A stretch of 64,000 bases of DNA from Lutraria lutraria (taxonomy: Eukaryota > Mollusca > Bivalvia > Venerida > Mactridae). The number at the start of each line of letters is the position of its first letter. Position 1 is the stretch's first letter. The translations under genes were made by a program, and so were the position numbers. Where the stretch lies: assembly GCA_964023205.1 (NCBI GenBank), contig OZ026843.1, forward strand, positions 5,937,029-6,001,028. The letters run 5' to 3'. A model generated the notes under the pieces. It ran no database searches, was not told where the DNA came from, and worked only from the letters and a program-made list of their open reading frames with translations. Of the stretch, positions 1 through 14,468 are shown piece by piece.

Positions 1-2165
1 TATTTATCCACCCCATGCTCTGGTTACTACGGTTGGTTAATAAAAGTCATATTCCCCTTAACACCACCCCAAATATCAATTTAAAATTTAGTGCATACCA
101 TCAGATGTGAGGATTAAACGTTAAGGAACCTTTGAGCTTATGTGACTCGGTCGGTTTCTTGTTTCTAAAAAATCCGATTATTTCGCCTCTGTGTGGGTTC
201 ATTGCATGCGTTCCAAGTGCAACGTCATCTTAAAAATTAGGTTACACAGGAATAGAAGGTGATACAAATTGAGAAATTATGAAACTGTCTTCGTTGTAGC
301 GTTCACGCTTTTCAAAGCAATTACTTTCTATAATGCCAAGTCTTCGATGTCGTCTTACGCAGCATGTCAGGATGTATTTGTTTTCAGATTTTGACCTGAA
401 ACATCAAGTCTGACGTTCTGTAGGAATCGGTGTTGGTAATTGTTATTTACTAACATAATACTACGACTCCGGAACGGAATTAACGGCTCATCTTCTTGCT
501 CAGGAGGAAAAGCTCTCTGCAGAAAATTTCACTATAGGAAGAATGATCCAATCGCAATTTAACAAACCGTCAGACTGCAAAGCAAATTGTCAAAGTAACT
601 ACTCAAGTATGCTTTACTGAAAAAGTTATTTCCAATTCTGTTCTGTTTCTAGTCGATTAGACGGTAATAATACGCCAATAATGGCTGAATCAAACGTAAA
701 ACCTTATTTTAAAGTATTTAGTCGCAAGAATGTTCCTTTGTCATTATGCACTTTAGATAACATACATGTATTAACAGTTTAAAGAATGGTCATGTTGGAA
801 TTATAAAACAAAATCTGAATTCTTTATCATTGGTTCTGGTTTCCCTTCAAAAGTGGTTGGAGTAACAGGCGCTTGTCTTCTGTTTTTGGTTAGAATTGGT
901 CAAAGTAAAGCTCTGTTTCAGTATTAGTAAACATGTATATATCATGTACATCGTGTAATATCCAATGGCCAATTTATTCTGCACTGACCAAAATGTCAAA
1001 AAGTCTTTTATCGTACGCATTTCCGTTTACAAGAGAAAATAAGCGATAACAAGTAACAATGTGATTCACTCATTTAAACCTTTTTATTCAAATTGTTTCG
1101 AATTGTTTTACATAAGATGAATGATAAAAAGTCATGCACACCTGCAGTAAGCCGAGATCAATTTATCACCTTAAATTACGATACGATTGGTGTATATTCT
1201 TATTATTAATGAGCTATTTGGTATGACATACACTTTTGTTTAATTAAATCATCAATTCTGGTAGCTAACACCTTTGAGTTTGATCCATATTATGACATTA
1301 GCTTCATCTTGAGGCAAAACATATCTCGATGGAATCTGTCTTTACAACTCAATTGGCTGTGCATCATACAGAAACATTAAAAAATCTAACGCATCTGTGG
1401 TTACTGACGTCACACCTGAAAAAAAAAAAAAAAAAAAAACAGAGAGGTAGGTTAAACATTCTTATGGCTTTTCTCAACTACAATATACCTTCAGTTTTGC
1501 GTGCATGTTCATGGTTGGCTAGCTGGTGTAAATTGTGTCAAAAAGATTCGTGCACTTTCGATACATGTATTTGACAATGTATGATAGAATGTAGATTGAA
1601 TATGTCTGTTTCACAAAACGGAAAGTTGACGTTAAAAATGCTTTCTTTTTCTTCGTATGAACTCTGTATTATATCCAACATATGTTTTAACACTGGGTGC
1701 AGTTAATGAGTGTACACTTTGTAACTAGATTCAGGTCGTTTTGCATGTGGCTTTTGTTGACCGATAGGAAATGTAGACTTTAATGCAAATGACATTTCCT
1801 TTAAGTAATTTTACGTTTTTTAAAGAATAAGACTAATTTTTTTATTTCAATTTCAAAAGGAACATTAAATGTTCATAAAAGGCATGTGCTTTTTATTTTA
1901 GTTTGACTAAATGTCACAGGGATATTATATGGAGCAGTACTTTAACCACAGTACATAGGTACTTGTAGCACTTTTCGATTGTGTCCTATTGATGTTGTAT
2001 CAATTTATATCCACTAGAAGTTGAGTGTTGTATAACAAGTTTTATTATGATGCTCTTGAAGTCTCCGATTTTATGGTATTTGTATTCTGTAGTACAAAGT
2101 AAAGGTTTTACATGGTATTTACATATAATACATTAAAGAAACATTATGAAACACTGAGAGCAAGC
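1..2165. other. AT-rich DNA, nothing recognised
   Basis: No gene, RNA or mobile element recognised. A 21-base A run (1419-1439) falls inside a short chance open frame. Confidence 0.6.
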
Positions 2166-3320
2166 AGGTCTGAGCAAGCTATGTAGTCCAAACAATTAAA
2201 GTAGACGTAGTAAGTCATGAGCACCTGAGCAAGCTATGTAGTCAATGCAATTAAAGTAGACGTAGTAAGTCATGAGCACCTGAGCAAGCTATGTAGTCCA
2301 TGCAATTAAAGTAGACGTAGTAAGTCAAGAGCACCTGAGCAAGCTATGTAGTCCAAACAATTAAAGTAGACGTAGTAAGTCATGAGCACCTGAGCAAGCT
2401 GTGTAGTCCAAACAATTAAAGTAGACGTAGTAAGTCAAGAGCACCTGAGCAAGCTATGTAGTCCAAACAATTAAAGTAGACGTAGTAAGTCATGAGCACC
2501 TGAGCAAGCTGTGTAGTCCAAACAATTAAAGTAGACGTAGTAAGTCATGATCACCTGAGCAAGCTATGTAGTCCATGCAATTAAAGTAGACGTAGTAAGT
2601 CATGAGCACCTGAGCAAGCTGTGTAGTCCAAACAATTAAAGTAGACGTAGTAAGTCATGAGCACCTGAGCAAGCTATGTAGTCCAAACAATTAAAGTAGA
2701 CGTAGTAAGTCATGAGCACCTGAGCAAGCTGTGTAGTCCAAACAATTAAAGTAGACGTAGTAAGTCATGAACACCTGAGCAAGCTATGTAGTCCAAACAA
2801 TTAAAGTAGACGTAGTAAGTCATGAGCACCTGAGCAAGCTATGTAGTCCAAACAATTAAAGTAGACGTAGTAAGTCAAGAGCACCTGAGCAAGCTGTGTA
2901 GTCCAAACAATTAAAGTAGACGTAGTAAGTCATGAGCACCTGAGCAAGCTGTGTAGTCCAAACAATTAAAGTAGACGTAGTAAGTCATGAGCACCTGAGC
3001 AAGCTGTGTAGTCCAAACAATTAAAGTAGACGTAGTAAGTCATGAGCACCTGAGCAAGCTGTGTAGTCCAAACAATTAAAGTAGACGTAGTAAGTCAAGA
3101 GCACCTGAGCAAGCTGTGTAGTCCGAACAATTAAAGTAGACGTAGTAAGTCATGAACACCTGAGCAAGCTGTGTAGTCCAAACAATTAAAGTAGACGTAG
3201 TAAGTCAAGAGCACCTGAGCAAGCTATGTAGTCTAAACAATTAAAGTAGACGTAGTAAGTCATGAGCACCTGAGCAAACTATGTAGTCCATGCAATTAAA
3301 GTAGACGTAGTAAGTCAAGA
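2166..3320. repeat. 55-bp minisatellite, 21 copies
   Basis: Near-perfect head-to-tail array. Each unit contains GCACCTGAGCAAGCTATG, then TAGTCCAAACAATTAAAG, then TAGACGTAGTAAGTCATGA. Unit starts fall exactly every 55 bp from 2166 to 3266. Variation is confined to a few positions: GCTATG or GCTGTG, CCAAAC or CCATGC, CATGA or CAAGA. The GCTGTG variant runs without a break through copies 14-19, a sign of local unequal exchange. No coding capacity. Confidence 0.97.
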
Positions 3321-3344
3321 GCATCAAAACAAAAATCTTGTTGT

Positions 3345-3665
3345 AGCCTTAACGAAGAACGTAGTCTTAATAATTCGCATAGTCATAGCAAACAATAAAG
3401 TCTGAACAAGTCATGCAGTCATAACATGCAATATAGTCATAGCAAGCAATGTAGTATGAACAAGTAATTAGTCATAGCAAGCAATGTAGTTATTGCAAAT
3501 AATGTAGTCATAGCCATACATTGTAGTCATAGCCAAGCAATGTAGTCATTGCAAGCAAATTTGTCATAGCCAAGCAATGTAGTAACAAAGACATTTTGTC
3601 TTAGAAAGCAGTGTAGTCTGCGCAAGCATTGTAACTTCTGCAAGCGATGTTGTCTGGTCAAGCAC
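3345..3665. repeat. Degenerate ~18-20-bp repeat next to the minisatellite
   Basis: Irregular iterations of a short motif close to TAGTCATAGCAAGCAATG, for example near 3440, 3470, 3505, 3530 and 3560. The motif resembles the AGCAAGCTATGTAGTCC part of the adjacent 55-bp unit, so the two arrays are probably related, this one older and more diverged. Confidence 0.75.
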
Positions 3666-4708
3666 TAAATGCGAGAAGTATTATTTGGCATCGACTAAGA
3701 CTTTGGCCGAGGTGCAAATTTGACTCGTCTCCCCTCTAGTCTGAATTGAACTAAAATGTCTACAAACGAGGCCACACAAATCAAAGATCTTTCAGTGAAA
3801 CAGGTCAACGTCAAATGCTATAAATTGTTAAACAAGCATGACAAAAGGCGGTATACTAGGTTTATTAACAGAGAATAATGTTAACTTAAAGAAGATATAA
3901 CCATGTCAGATAATGATACCTTTAATTATCCACGTGGTTTGCGTTATATGTCTTTGTTTCATAAGATTCGCATGGATGCTAGAATGAAACAAATACGTTT
4001 TCAAACTCTTTACTAAATCAGTTGATATACTTGTTTTGTTTTTTAACTCAGATAACACATGTTTGATGATTAAGCAAAAAATAGAAATGTGAATGTATTT
4101 GTATTATTTATCAATATACATTTTATATGATTAAAGCGCATTGATAAAAAATTAGTTCAAAAACATGATATTCTATAATGACTGATAGGGGCTTTTTGAC
4201 TTACTCTCGTCAACCAGCACATGGTGCTTATATTTTATATAAATTAAAATATTTATCATACATAGAGGTTCACAGGCAGTCTGGTCGGAGTAATGAGTAG
4301 TCGACATTCTAATTTTGTTTGATCTCATTTTAATGAATTACCGTGTCTGTCGTCAGTGAAGAAATCGCGGAACTAATTTTAATAAACAATTAATTCCATA
4401 ATCTATCGAAACTTGAGTTTGCAATATTTAATTACTTACATATGAAATATATACAGTAATAATTTTACGCGCTATATAAATAATTCCTTTTACTTAGGCG
4501 CAGTATAAGTTCAAAATTAAAAACTTATATTTTCGAAGACTAGTTTAACCGTGTTTGTATTTACATGTGTGTGTGTGCGTTATTTGTAAATGCCGTTACT
4601 TAGTCTGTAAGTAAAATTATTAGTAATAGCAATTTAATCATTTATAGAGCACGGTCTCTGTCCACTTCATTTATACAATAATGTTTACGTTATATGAATA
4701 TATGTATA

Positions 4709-4938
4709 GATGGGGACCTCCATGGTCCAGTATTTTGGTTTTTTTGGGGGGTTTTTTGTTATAGTAATGGGTAGCCCCAGACCGATGTGTTTGAATCCTA
4801 CCCAAGACCATAAACATTTCATATGAGTATGCTATCGTACTGGATACCGGAAGGTCAGTGATTGTACCAAAGGTTTCCTTCACCGAAAGTACACCAAAAT
4901 TGACCCTTGTTGTTGGCGCGATGTTGAACCCCTAAGAA
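4709..4938 (+). mobile_element. tRNA-headed SINE copy (family A)
   Basis: Plus-strand copy, diverged and carrying an inserted T/G-rich run near 4737-4758. It shares with the copies near 38.0 and 41.1 kb a head containing CATGGTCCAGTA, the B-box-like segment TTTGAATCCTACCC, and a 3' tail ending GCGCGATGTTGAACCCCTAAGAAA. Confidence 0.65.
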
Positions 4939-5240
4939 ATGTATATGCACACATGATGTTACATGTCAGTAACATTGTATATACAAGTAATTAGCATTAT
5001 AAACGAGAAACCTCAAACAAAAAGGCATACTTATATAATGGCGTTTTATAGTCGTACCACAGCTAAGATAACTCGAAACCAAGTTCGAAACCTAGCTCTT
5101 TGATTAGTTTAAAGATACTGAAAATAAACATTATTTCATTAACAATTCTTCTGCAAGACCATAATTTGTGTGTGTTTTTTCTTTTTTTTGGTGGGTTTAA
5201 CATCGAAACAACGGTCATGATCATTTGGCGACTTTTCACA

Positions 5241-5374
5241 TTCTAGCGTATGAGGAAGACCCTAGGCTTACACTTCGGTATAACCACTAGCCTGACAGCT
5301 TCCTCGCATGAGAATTTGTTCAAGCCTGGTTATGAATCAGAGCCTGGGACCATAAACAATCGACCACAGCGACA
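5241..5374 (-). mobile_element. tRNA-headed SINE fragment (family A)
   Basis: On the minus strand the head reads GTCGCTGTGGTCGATTG, followed by a degenerate B-box region and the family block GCGAGGAAGCTGTC. Internal and 3' parts are missing or diverged. Confidence 0.55.
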
Positions 5375-7446
5375 CTCTCTTTTTAAGTTTGAATGGTGTC
5401 TACGCTAAGATATGTCAATTAAACGATAGTCAAGATGATAGGTTTGAAAATAAATTTTAAGATTAGGGGCGAATTAATTCATTGCTGCCTTTTTTAATGT
5501 AACGTATACGGAAAGTGGAGCTTTACAACCCCAAATTGAACTGAAACTGAGACACGCATGCGAACAAGTGAGCCGACATCATGAATTTGAGGTTGGATAT
5601 TTTAAAATCCTCAGAATTCCGTATGTGCCAACTGAATATTGTTACCCAACCGGACTATGCATTCTACTTAAATTGGATAAATCGTGTCTGGCGATCCTAC
5701 ATTTTCACCGAACCGGACTACATATTCTACCGTTAAACGTTTGACCGTGTTTGTCAACTTTACATCGTCGCATATTCTACGTAAAATAATTATTGTTTTG
5801 CCATGTCTAACAACCCTACATTGTCATATATATTTTTCCGTAAAAACGCTATCTCGCATTTGACATATCTACATTGTCACAAAACTGGATTACATATTAT
5901 GATACCGTACAACGTTCTGTCGTGTTAAAGTACCGAACTCTGTACTCTATCTCAAAACGTTTAGCCGTTTGTAAAATCATTTCATTGTTAACGAACAGAG
6001 CTGTGTATTGGTTCGACTAGTTTTATCCGTATGTAATATTATGTTGTTGGACAGCGAATTTGGCCAAACATGTTTAGCTACAGGGCGACAAAAAATAAAT
6101 CGCTTCAAGGCGTATCCATTACATATCATTCACACCTAATGTCAGCATTATAATAAAATTCTAAGAAACATATGTTTTGTCAAAAATTAGAGATATCTAA
6201 ACTAAATTTGTTTTCAACACTCTCAAAGTTTATATCAAATAGACAGCCAGTGTCCCATAAACAAATCTTTAGTTGACTGCGTTTCCAGTCGTGTAATAAA
6301 ATTGTCAAATGATAATATCTTACGAATTCACAATTAGTCTTCACTCTGGGTATATAATGCTATGAATTTGTAATTTATATAAAACTGTGAATATTTCATA
6401 CGACATATAAACATAAATACACATGAATCAGTAGCAGACGTGTTTTTCGAGTTTTCATCGAATTAATATCAACACATGTACGCGCCATACTAGTGCATTG
6501 TATTTTATTTTTACGGCAGATTTCGCTGCACTTGATTTCACATTTCGCCAAAAATTCTAGATGAAAATATGATAACGCATATCCCGCTTTGTCGAAAATA
6601 AAACAGAAGTCATGTTAAACACGTATCCTTTTTGCTCCTACACAGTGGTAAAAGTACCGCAATATTGAGCGCACACAATATCCTTTTAGTGAAATAAAGA
6701 TTCTTCACTAGGACACATTTCAGTGCATCTTTAGCACACATGGCTTGAGCAATAAACCCAAAACAGTTTACTTTGATCATGACGCAGTCACTGCCCTTAA
6801 ATGTGGCGAGAGACGATATCACGCCATCTATTCGCAAAATAACCTTTTATGATGAATTTCAGGTTCGTTTTTATGCTATCGAAAACACGGGCTACGAACA
6901 AAACATGTAAAACCTTTTTATTCAACGAGTTTAGCGTGCTAACGTGGTTAAATAAGATACGTGTTGTAAAGTTATTACTTGTCAAAATATAAGTACATAC
7001 CGTCGTTAAGAAATCTGATATTTTAGATAAAGTTTTATCAATGACAGTACCGAATCGCGTGCTTTTGACATTATTTAGAACAAACACTTAGTGTCCACTG
7101 TAACGTACCTACATAAAATTATGGCCATGCTAAAACGTGTCGGTTTGTGGATGCGAGTCTCATTTAAATATGTCTGACCCAAATAATTCAAGCAATGTTG
7201 ACATATTGTTTTCTTTGTTCCACTTTTCCGTTCTCAATACTAGAGTAAAGTGCTTACCATCCTAGCCACGGTTAAAAGTCTGGGTGGCCTAACCGCAAAC
7301 TTACATGTTGCTATGGATAGTCTTTAACGGACAGGTTGCAACACCAGATATATGCTTTTTATGTGTTACTGCCTTGCAGGTGTAGAACATTGTATACACA
7401 GCCAGGACCTTTTTGACGATATATGGGTATCGAGCGGCCCTCTGTA

Positions 7447-7591
7447 CAGCAACAACCTCTCCACAACAACACCTTCAAAGTCTGACCAAGCTGATATTTA
7501 CGATAAAGTTAACCTCTGTAGAGCAACAACATCTTAACAACAGTCAATATTTGCAGCTCCCATAGGGTGTTGCTCTACAGAGGTTGTACTG
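7447..7591. mobile_element. TA-flanked MITE (CAG...CTG termini)
   Basis: Short element beginning CAGCAACAACCTCTCC and ending GAGGTTGTACTG, flanked on both sides by TA. The interior carries the repeated phrase CCTCTGTAGAGCAACAAC and its inverse, making a hairpin. The same termini and interior recur at about 32.3, 35.8, 41.6 and 44.3 kb. The terminus type and TA duplication resemble Tc1/mariner or pogo-like elements. No transposase. Confidence 0.7.
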
Positions 7592-7608
7592 TATTTTAAT
7601 TTTACCAG

Positions 7609-7788
7609 TAGAGGAAGGCCCGAGGCCAACATCTGGGTAGAACTACCAGCCTTCCGTAAGCGTACTGGACAGTTTCCTCACGTGTGCAATTTGACAAGCC
7701 GGGGGAGGGGGATTCAAACTCACAGGGGTATGAGGATAGGGATTATATGTCAAAAACATAACCACTCGGTCAAGCTGTTGGCCCCTTC
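7609..7788 (-). mobile_element. tRNA-headed SINE copy (family A)
   Basis: On the minus strand: head GACCGAGTGGTTATG, B-box-like GAGTTTGAATCCCCC, then the family body CACGTGAGGAAACTGTCC and GGTAGTTCTACCCAG. The 3' tail is truncated. It lies only about 20 bp from a TA-flanked MITE. Confidence 0.75.
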
Positions 7789-10700
7789 CAGTATTAAGTA
7801 TATGTACTATTCATGGTGACGATAGTCTTAATACAGTGATCCTTTCTCTGGATGATTTACTAGAAATCTAGAATGCTATCACGTCTTATTGCCATTAGTC
7901 TTAGACGGTGATCGGGCTTATGTATGTTATTTTGTCAATAAGGTGGTTTTGAAAAGAAGTCCATTTATTGCTGCGTAGTTGCTAAGAAAGAATTCAAACA
8001 TATAATACTACCCTCTTTTTAGAGGACTATACGAGAATGACACTAAACGTAAACTGAATTATATCAAGATGGGATTTATTCGTAGGTTTCAATATACAAC
8101 AAGGGGTCACGCCATTTCCGTAACCCGGGAAAACGATTTTAACTAAGTCGTATAGACAAGGTTTACGAGACAAGCATTGTGATTCCACAGAAGAACATGT
8201 TTTGTCAAAAATGAAAATCTTTCCCTAGCTTCGGTATCATTTACATCCAAAATTGCTTATATTAAGCGCCGTGTCAGGCGTGTTTTAATCAGTTAGAATT
8301 TTATGTGTTCCCCTAATTTACTGCTTTAATAAAACCTCTTATCGGGGAATCACTAGCTCCGAAATTAATGTGGAAAATATAATTTGCATGTTTTAGAAAT
8401 GTAGGTTGGCACAAATTTTTATTTGATAACATGTTCTGAAGGAAAGCAATACACGGAGGAATTTCTGAAATAAGACGTCAATATTCTGTATTCTAAACTC
8501 ATTATATATGCATCATATTTACATAAACACGGAAAATAGGAGCTAGGGCTATTATTAATGTACACATCTAAGAAAACAGAGTGAAATCAACGAAACATTC
8601 TACAATTAAACGATGCATAAATATGTGTTTTACTAGCAGGATTATACAACTAACATTTCAGAGCTCCACGGAACTCCAATTCAAGATACAGAATTTAGTC
8701 TACAAATGCACTTAGAACGGTGTTCCAAATTTTGCAATTGTGCTCGCCGAGAGTTGACGACAAAATCAAGCATGTTAAACTTGAGATGTATAAAAATAAG
8801 TTCAATCAAATAGTATAAATGCGATGTGATCACGAATTAAAACACTAATGAGTTGCTGCGAACTGTATGTATTCCCGTATACAGTCGGGAACCATTTTTT
8901 TGTAAATAAAATGCACTTGTAATTCATATGAGAGACCTACGCGTGTGTTTAATGTGGTTTGGAACAATTGTACATTTAACATGAGGCCCAAGAGTCATTG
9001 TTGCTTATTCGTGTGTTATGTTGCAATGAAAATTCATAGGGATTAACAGCATTGATATCGCATTTCAGGACGTAATTTCCAGAAAATAAAATGAGACTTT
9101 GCGAAATTTCACTCGCACATATGTATATCAGTATAACATGTAAGACCGTTGTCGTAGTTTAAACTTGGTTATCTGTGTATGGAAATAATCGGGCACCCGC
9201 TGATGTGACATTTTGACCATTGTAGTTTAAAGGAACACAATTTGCACACAGCATGATTCTCGGTGTTTCATTTCTGGTTCATACAGAACTCGTATAAAAG
9301 CCTGACGAAAAGGTATATATAAGTCAAAGCTCCTGGGAATATTTGTTTATTTAACAGACAAGTATCTTCTGTCGACAGTATTATTTTCTTGTCATGTCCA
9401 TTTATAAATGACGTGATCTATGAGTATACGAACAGTAAGCTGCCAACGTAAGCAGTGTTTATGGTCTATCCTTGCCACCATCTATCTAAAATATGTTGGT
9501 AACTGCTCACTGGAAATAATGCCACGGAAGCGCAAGACTAGTTTAGAATTGTCGAAGATGCTCTACGTACAGAAACTGGACTGAAGGTGACGAAGCTAGA
9601 TATATATGTACCGTACCATTGGGTGCAACCGTAATATGGAAACTCGAATGTGTGATACAAGAACACCTTGCATAGCCTTAGTGTGATGAATACACGTAAT
9701 AGCACATCGAGTATTGGGTGCAAACTCTCAGAAGCTGAGGATTCTTTCACATAATCATCGAGGAAAAGAATGCTTTTCCTGAGCAAGCATGCATAATCTG
9801 TAAAGAAAAATAGAATTAATGGAGCCGGTTATGTTTTAAATCAAAGTAACATCAGATGCATGCAGTCCCTCTCCGACACCTTGTATATTTTCAAAAAGCG
9901 TTCACTTATTCCGTGTCTAATTTAGCAAACTTTAACATAATTAAAAGATTACAGTGTAGTACAATTGAATTAAATTTTGATTTGGTTCGAGCATGAGCTC
10001 TCCCGTGGCTCTAGCGAGCCTTAAGGAATATGCGTATTGGCAAATAAATGACATTTATTTAGTTAAATGTCAAATAACAATGTTCCTGTCAGAAGTTTTA
10101 TAGTTTCCCCGGAACTTGAATGTTTGGTTTATGAAGGGATTCTGTTTCCTTCGCATGCATTTACATGAAAACAGGCATTCTTTGACATGACCGTTCAATA
10201 ATGGTCTCCTCCCAACTTTTCTAAAAAGCAAGGCGCATACACCTTTATTAAGAATCATCCTTGATCAGCAATTCTAATAAAACACTTATTTTGGCGATAT
10301 GTTTTGAACTCGAATATTGTTTAATGAATCTTAACAATGTCAAATTACACCAAATTTCAAAAATACATGAACATGTTGTCATCCATGTCGCTTCATTGAG
10401 GTTTGTCCGATATGCTCATAGCTGAATATCATTATTTTATATGTATCACTGAATTAATACCTGATTATCAAGGTCTCTAATTAGAGACATTGCCTCGGTT
10501 TAATGATATATATATTAACCATTTGTAGGACTTCGAATTAGAAAATATAAGGCAAAGCAGCCAGTGTTCTATAGCTTGAAAAAAGGAGCCAATAACAATG
10601 TATAGAGTATAAAAGTTCATTTCATAAGTTTTAAATGTGCCAACGTTTATTATCATCGTAGATTTCAAATTATGATATTCCGGTTTATTTCGTTTTTTTT

Positions 10701-13700
10701 GCCATTAACGTTCATTCTTCGAGGTACGTCAATGGCTTTTTTGAAGTTCGTGAAAAAGGGTTCTAGTGAACACTCATAGATTCTGTATTGTCACGGCTGC
10801 ATATTAATCTGTAAATTTATTCATCATTTGTATAGGAATTGCTTCATTTTAATATAAATGTTTAAACAGTATCACACCGTATGGTCTTCCATCAAACGTA
10901 TCGTGTGTGTGAAAGTTGATTCAACGGTAGCCATTAATTACATCAACACACTTTGAAAATATTCATGAAAATGATAACTCATTACATCACTAACGTCGCT
11001 ATTTGTATAATATTATATTCTCTCGAAGCTCATCTCACTTGTCGTTCATTTCACGTAAGTCTCGTAGTAACACATTTTATTTGTAATAAACAGAGATGCT
11101 AAGTACTCATAAAACACGTTTATTTGGCTATTTTTAACTAGCGCCTTGTTTTATTAGCCAGTCCACACCATAAAGAAGCCAGTCGATGGTTATTGTATGT
11201 TTACAGGCATTTTTTGGTGTAGTACGGGGGTTATATTTTGCCAATTTCTTGGGTCACTGAATATGTTTAAGATTGAGATATGGGTCGGTTTGTAGAATTT
11301 ATTACTAGTTGAGTAGTTTATCTTAAGATAAAACAAAGAAAATGTCGGAAATACTATACAGTATGTTTCAATTGATTTCACCGTTGAACAAGGTCAGACT
11401 GTCTGAAATATTGGTTGTTTCATCATTTTGAATTTGGGTTAGACTTCTATTGACTGTACTTTTTTTAAAATCCTTATGCTCTTTTAAAACAATCTATAAT
11501 TTATCTTTATACAACACCATTGGATAGTCAACAAGTGGCTGGAAATGTGTTTTGGTCTTTCTTAGTGCTTTTCTTGTAATGACTGTTCTTTCGAAGGGTG
11601 TGTATTATATATTGAGACTGTAGGTATTTGTCTGGCTTACCTTGTCCAATCAAATATTACACAGCCATTCAGTGCTTGTAATATTTCTTCATGAATAACC
11701 GAATTATAATACATTTAAATGAGTTTTGAATGGCATAATAGCAACATGTTGATTTCATTTAATGAGCACCTATATTATGTAAAGACAAGTTATTTCCGGG
11801 TTTGGTTTTCAATATGTTGTCTTTGATTAAACCTTAAAATAGAACCACTCATATATATATACTATGATCATTTATTCATACCTAAAGCCTTGTCAATACC
11901 GAGATTTGACGGTTTGTTAAACAGACAGTTTGTCAACACAATCACATGTTTCGTTTTAAGAGAAAAATGTAAATAAATATTTTTTTTACAATTGTGACTT
12001 ATGTATATTTAAAATACAGACATGATAATAGTATACTTATATGTATGTATAAACATATTATATAGCACCCGGCCCAATAGACCTTTAAGTAACCAACAAA
12101 AAAGTAAACATTTGTAAACATGGACATGGACATGATATATGGTATAAATAGGGATGGAAACAGGACAAAATATGTCAAAAGCGGTCACTGTACAGTCTAG
12201 AGATTTTAATATCATCCTTACATTTATTGAATTGAAATCATAATTATGCTAGTAATTGTTTGCCCATAGTTTGTTTTGTGTTAATACTTTATTATCAAAT
12301 CAATTGAATCATTTAAAACGTATTCAAGAAGACATGTTTTTTGTTGTAAAATCGCAAAATAAAATTGTAGCGTTCCATTTTTTTGGCAGATATATAATAC
12401 TCTATACTTATATTGTTACATGTATTTTTTTGTATATTTGAATACAAAAGATAAAATAAAGATATCGCAACAAGTGTTTGTTCTTTCTTATTTATGTTTA
12501 TGTTTTATAGTGAAATAGATATAGTATGTATAACTTCGATATACATTTGTGTTTGTACATATTCATAACAAAATATGTTTCTTTTGAAAGGATATTGTTT
12601 GAACATTATTTATGGGGTTGACATATTTTATCATACAAAGGAAAGTGGTCATGGCGAATTGTTTTTAGTCTGAAAATTACATACACACATGCTTATAGTA
12701 ATACAGAAACAAACATCAGCCTGATACATTGTCTTTATCAATGAAGAAACCATTTATATATATTATCTATTATTTATTGATATCATGACTGTTTCGGTAA
12801 TTTAAACACCTTTTTAACGATCTTTCATTTATATATGGCGGTGACATCATTAATAAATGTACAGCTGTATTATGGACAGGTATATTATATACACAATAAA
12901 AACATAAGACCACAAACTAATGCAATACAAACGCTGTTCTGCGAATTTCTGCATGTCCCTCTAAACAGCACTTGCTGTCACATCCACTAGCAGTTACCAA
13001 ATTCAAATAAATAATCAAATCTGGGACGAATGAAGAATGGTCTGCAAACTATCACACAAAAATAATTACCATGGCTATTTATGACAAGAGAATATGATTT
13101 GACGGACAGAACCACCGACATTATACCATAAAATATTACGTGCTGTCAATTTCTGATTCCATTTTTGTCGAAAAGTTAATTTACTTACCGTCATAAGTTG
13201 TGCACGTCGCGTATTAAGGAAACGCATATTAACAAGCCTTTTGATGTACGCATGCGTGCCATTTCCGTCACTGATTGTACCGTATGAATGAATGAAAGAC
13301 AAACGCTGATTGAGTCAACGAATGTCGTTTTAACTTACATAATTGTTATAATGTCATAAATGGCCGAGTCTTTTTTTTTCTTTTCTTCCTTATATGGTAA
13401 TATGGTTAAAATATAAGAATGTCGAGTCTGGAACATGGACGGATAATTATTTTATTACATTAATTGCCTGTAATATAACGGATGATAATTACCCGGGCCC
13501 TTTTTATCATTTTCGTCAATGAAAGAGTGATGATTAGTGATTGAATTAGAGCGTATCTCGAAGTACAATCAAGATTAATTGCAGGTTTTGTAATCAAGGA
13601 AAAGTTAAAAGTGATTTTATCTTGAAAGAGAATCACGAGGTCCAACATCAAAGATCGCTTACTGTGATTATACGATAACAATTAAGCGACATATAAGGTT

Positions 13701-14468
13701 GGGTGCGAGCGTGTTTTACTTATTACCTACGACTAATAGATGTATTTGATAAATATAGGCCGCCGCATTTGTCCGTTGGAGCTAAAAGTAAGTGCTTGAG
13801 TTCAAACATTTCCCCACAAGGAATTGGTAAGTTAGTGCATAATTTGGCCTTCAATGTTCAATCCTAGATGGAATATTATGTAATGAATGCATACATTACT
13901 TAAACCCGTATATGAAACTTGCCCGTATACTCTATCATACATGAACTCGTCTCTCCAGTAAAATCATAGTTCAAGTCGTCCGTATGTAATGCGTAGGGAT
14001 ATTTAATTTGCCGGTTTGTTTACATTAGGAAAGTAGTGCACAAGAGTAGCTTCCCTTTATTTACTAACAGGATAGTCGGATGGGTTATTTGCCTTCGGTA
14101 ATGTAAGATACACAAATAAAACGCCTAAACTACTCATTCTTACATTACCATCTCATGTGTCTTTCGCTACCCTCGCCACCATTACAGACGCAGGAGCGAT
14201 ATTATTTTGTACAGAAAAATGTGTTGAATTGCTGCAGAAAAACTCCGAATGATACCGAAAATCATTTCACATAAAACTAGTTTAACAGGCGCTCCGTCAG
14301 TCTGGTTCTTAGAATTCAATAACACTATTTTAGTTATAGGTTACATCGGCCTATTTTGCATAAGACAAATAAATACATGTCAAAGAAGTCATCTATGGAG
14401 AGATATAAAAATGGAAAATAGCATTATTTAAATCACAGAAGAATCTCAGACCAGGAATATACAAATTT
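7789..14468. other. Gene desert, nothing recognised
   Basis: About 6.7 kb with only short chance frames on both strands. No tandem array, SINE or MITE identified, and no coding-like composition found by eye. Confidence 0.5.

Noticed and set aside
2166..3320. CRISPR-like array
   Set aside because: Units are contiguous 55-bp repeats with no unique spacers, and the organism is an animal; it is a minisatellite.
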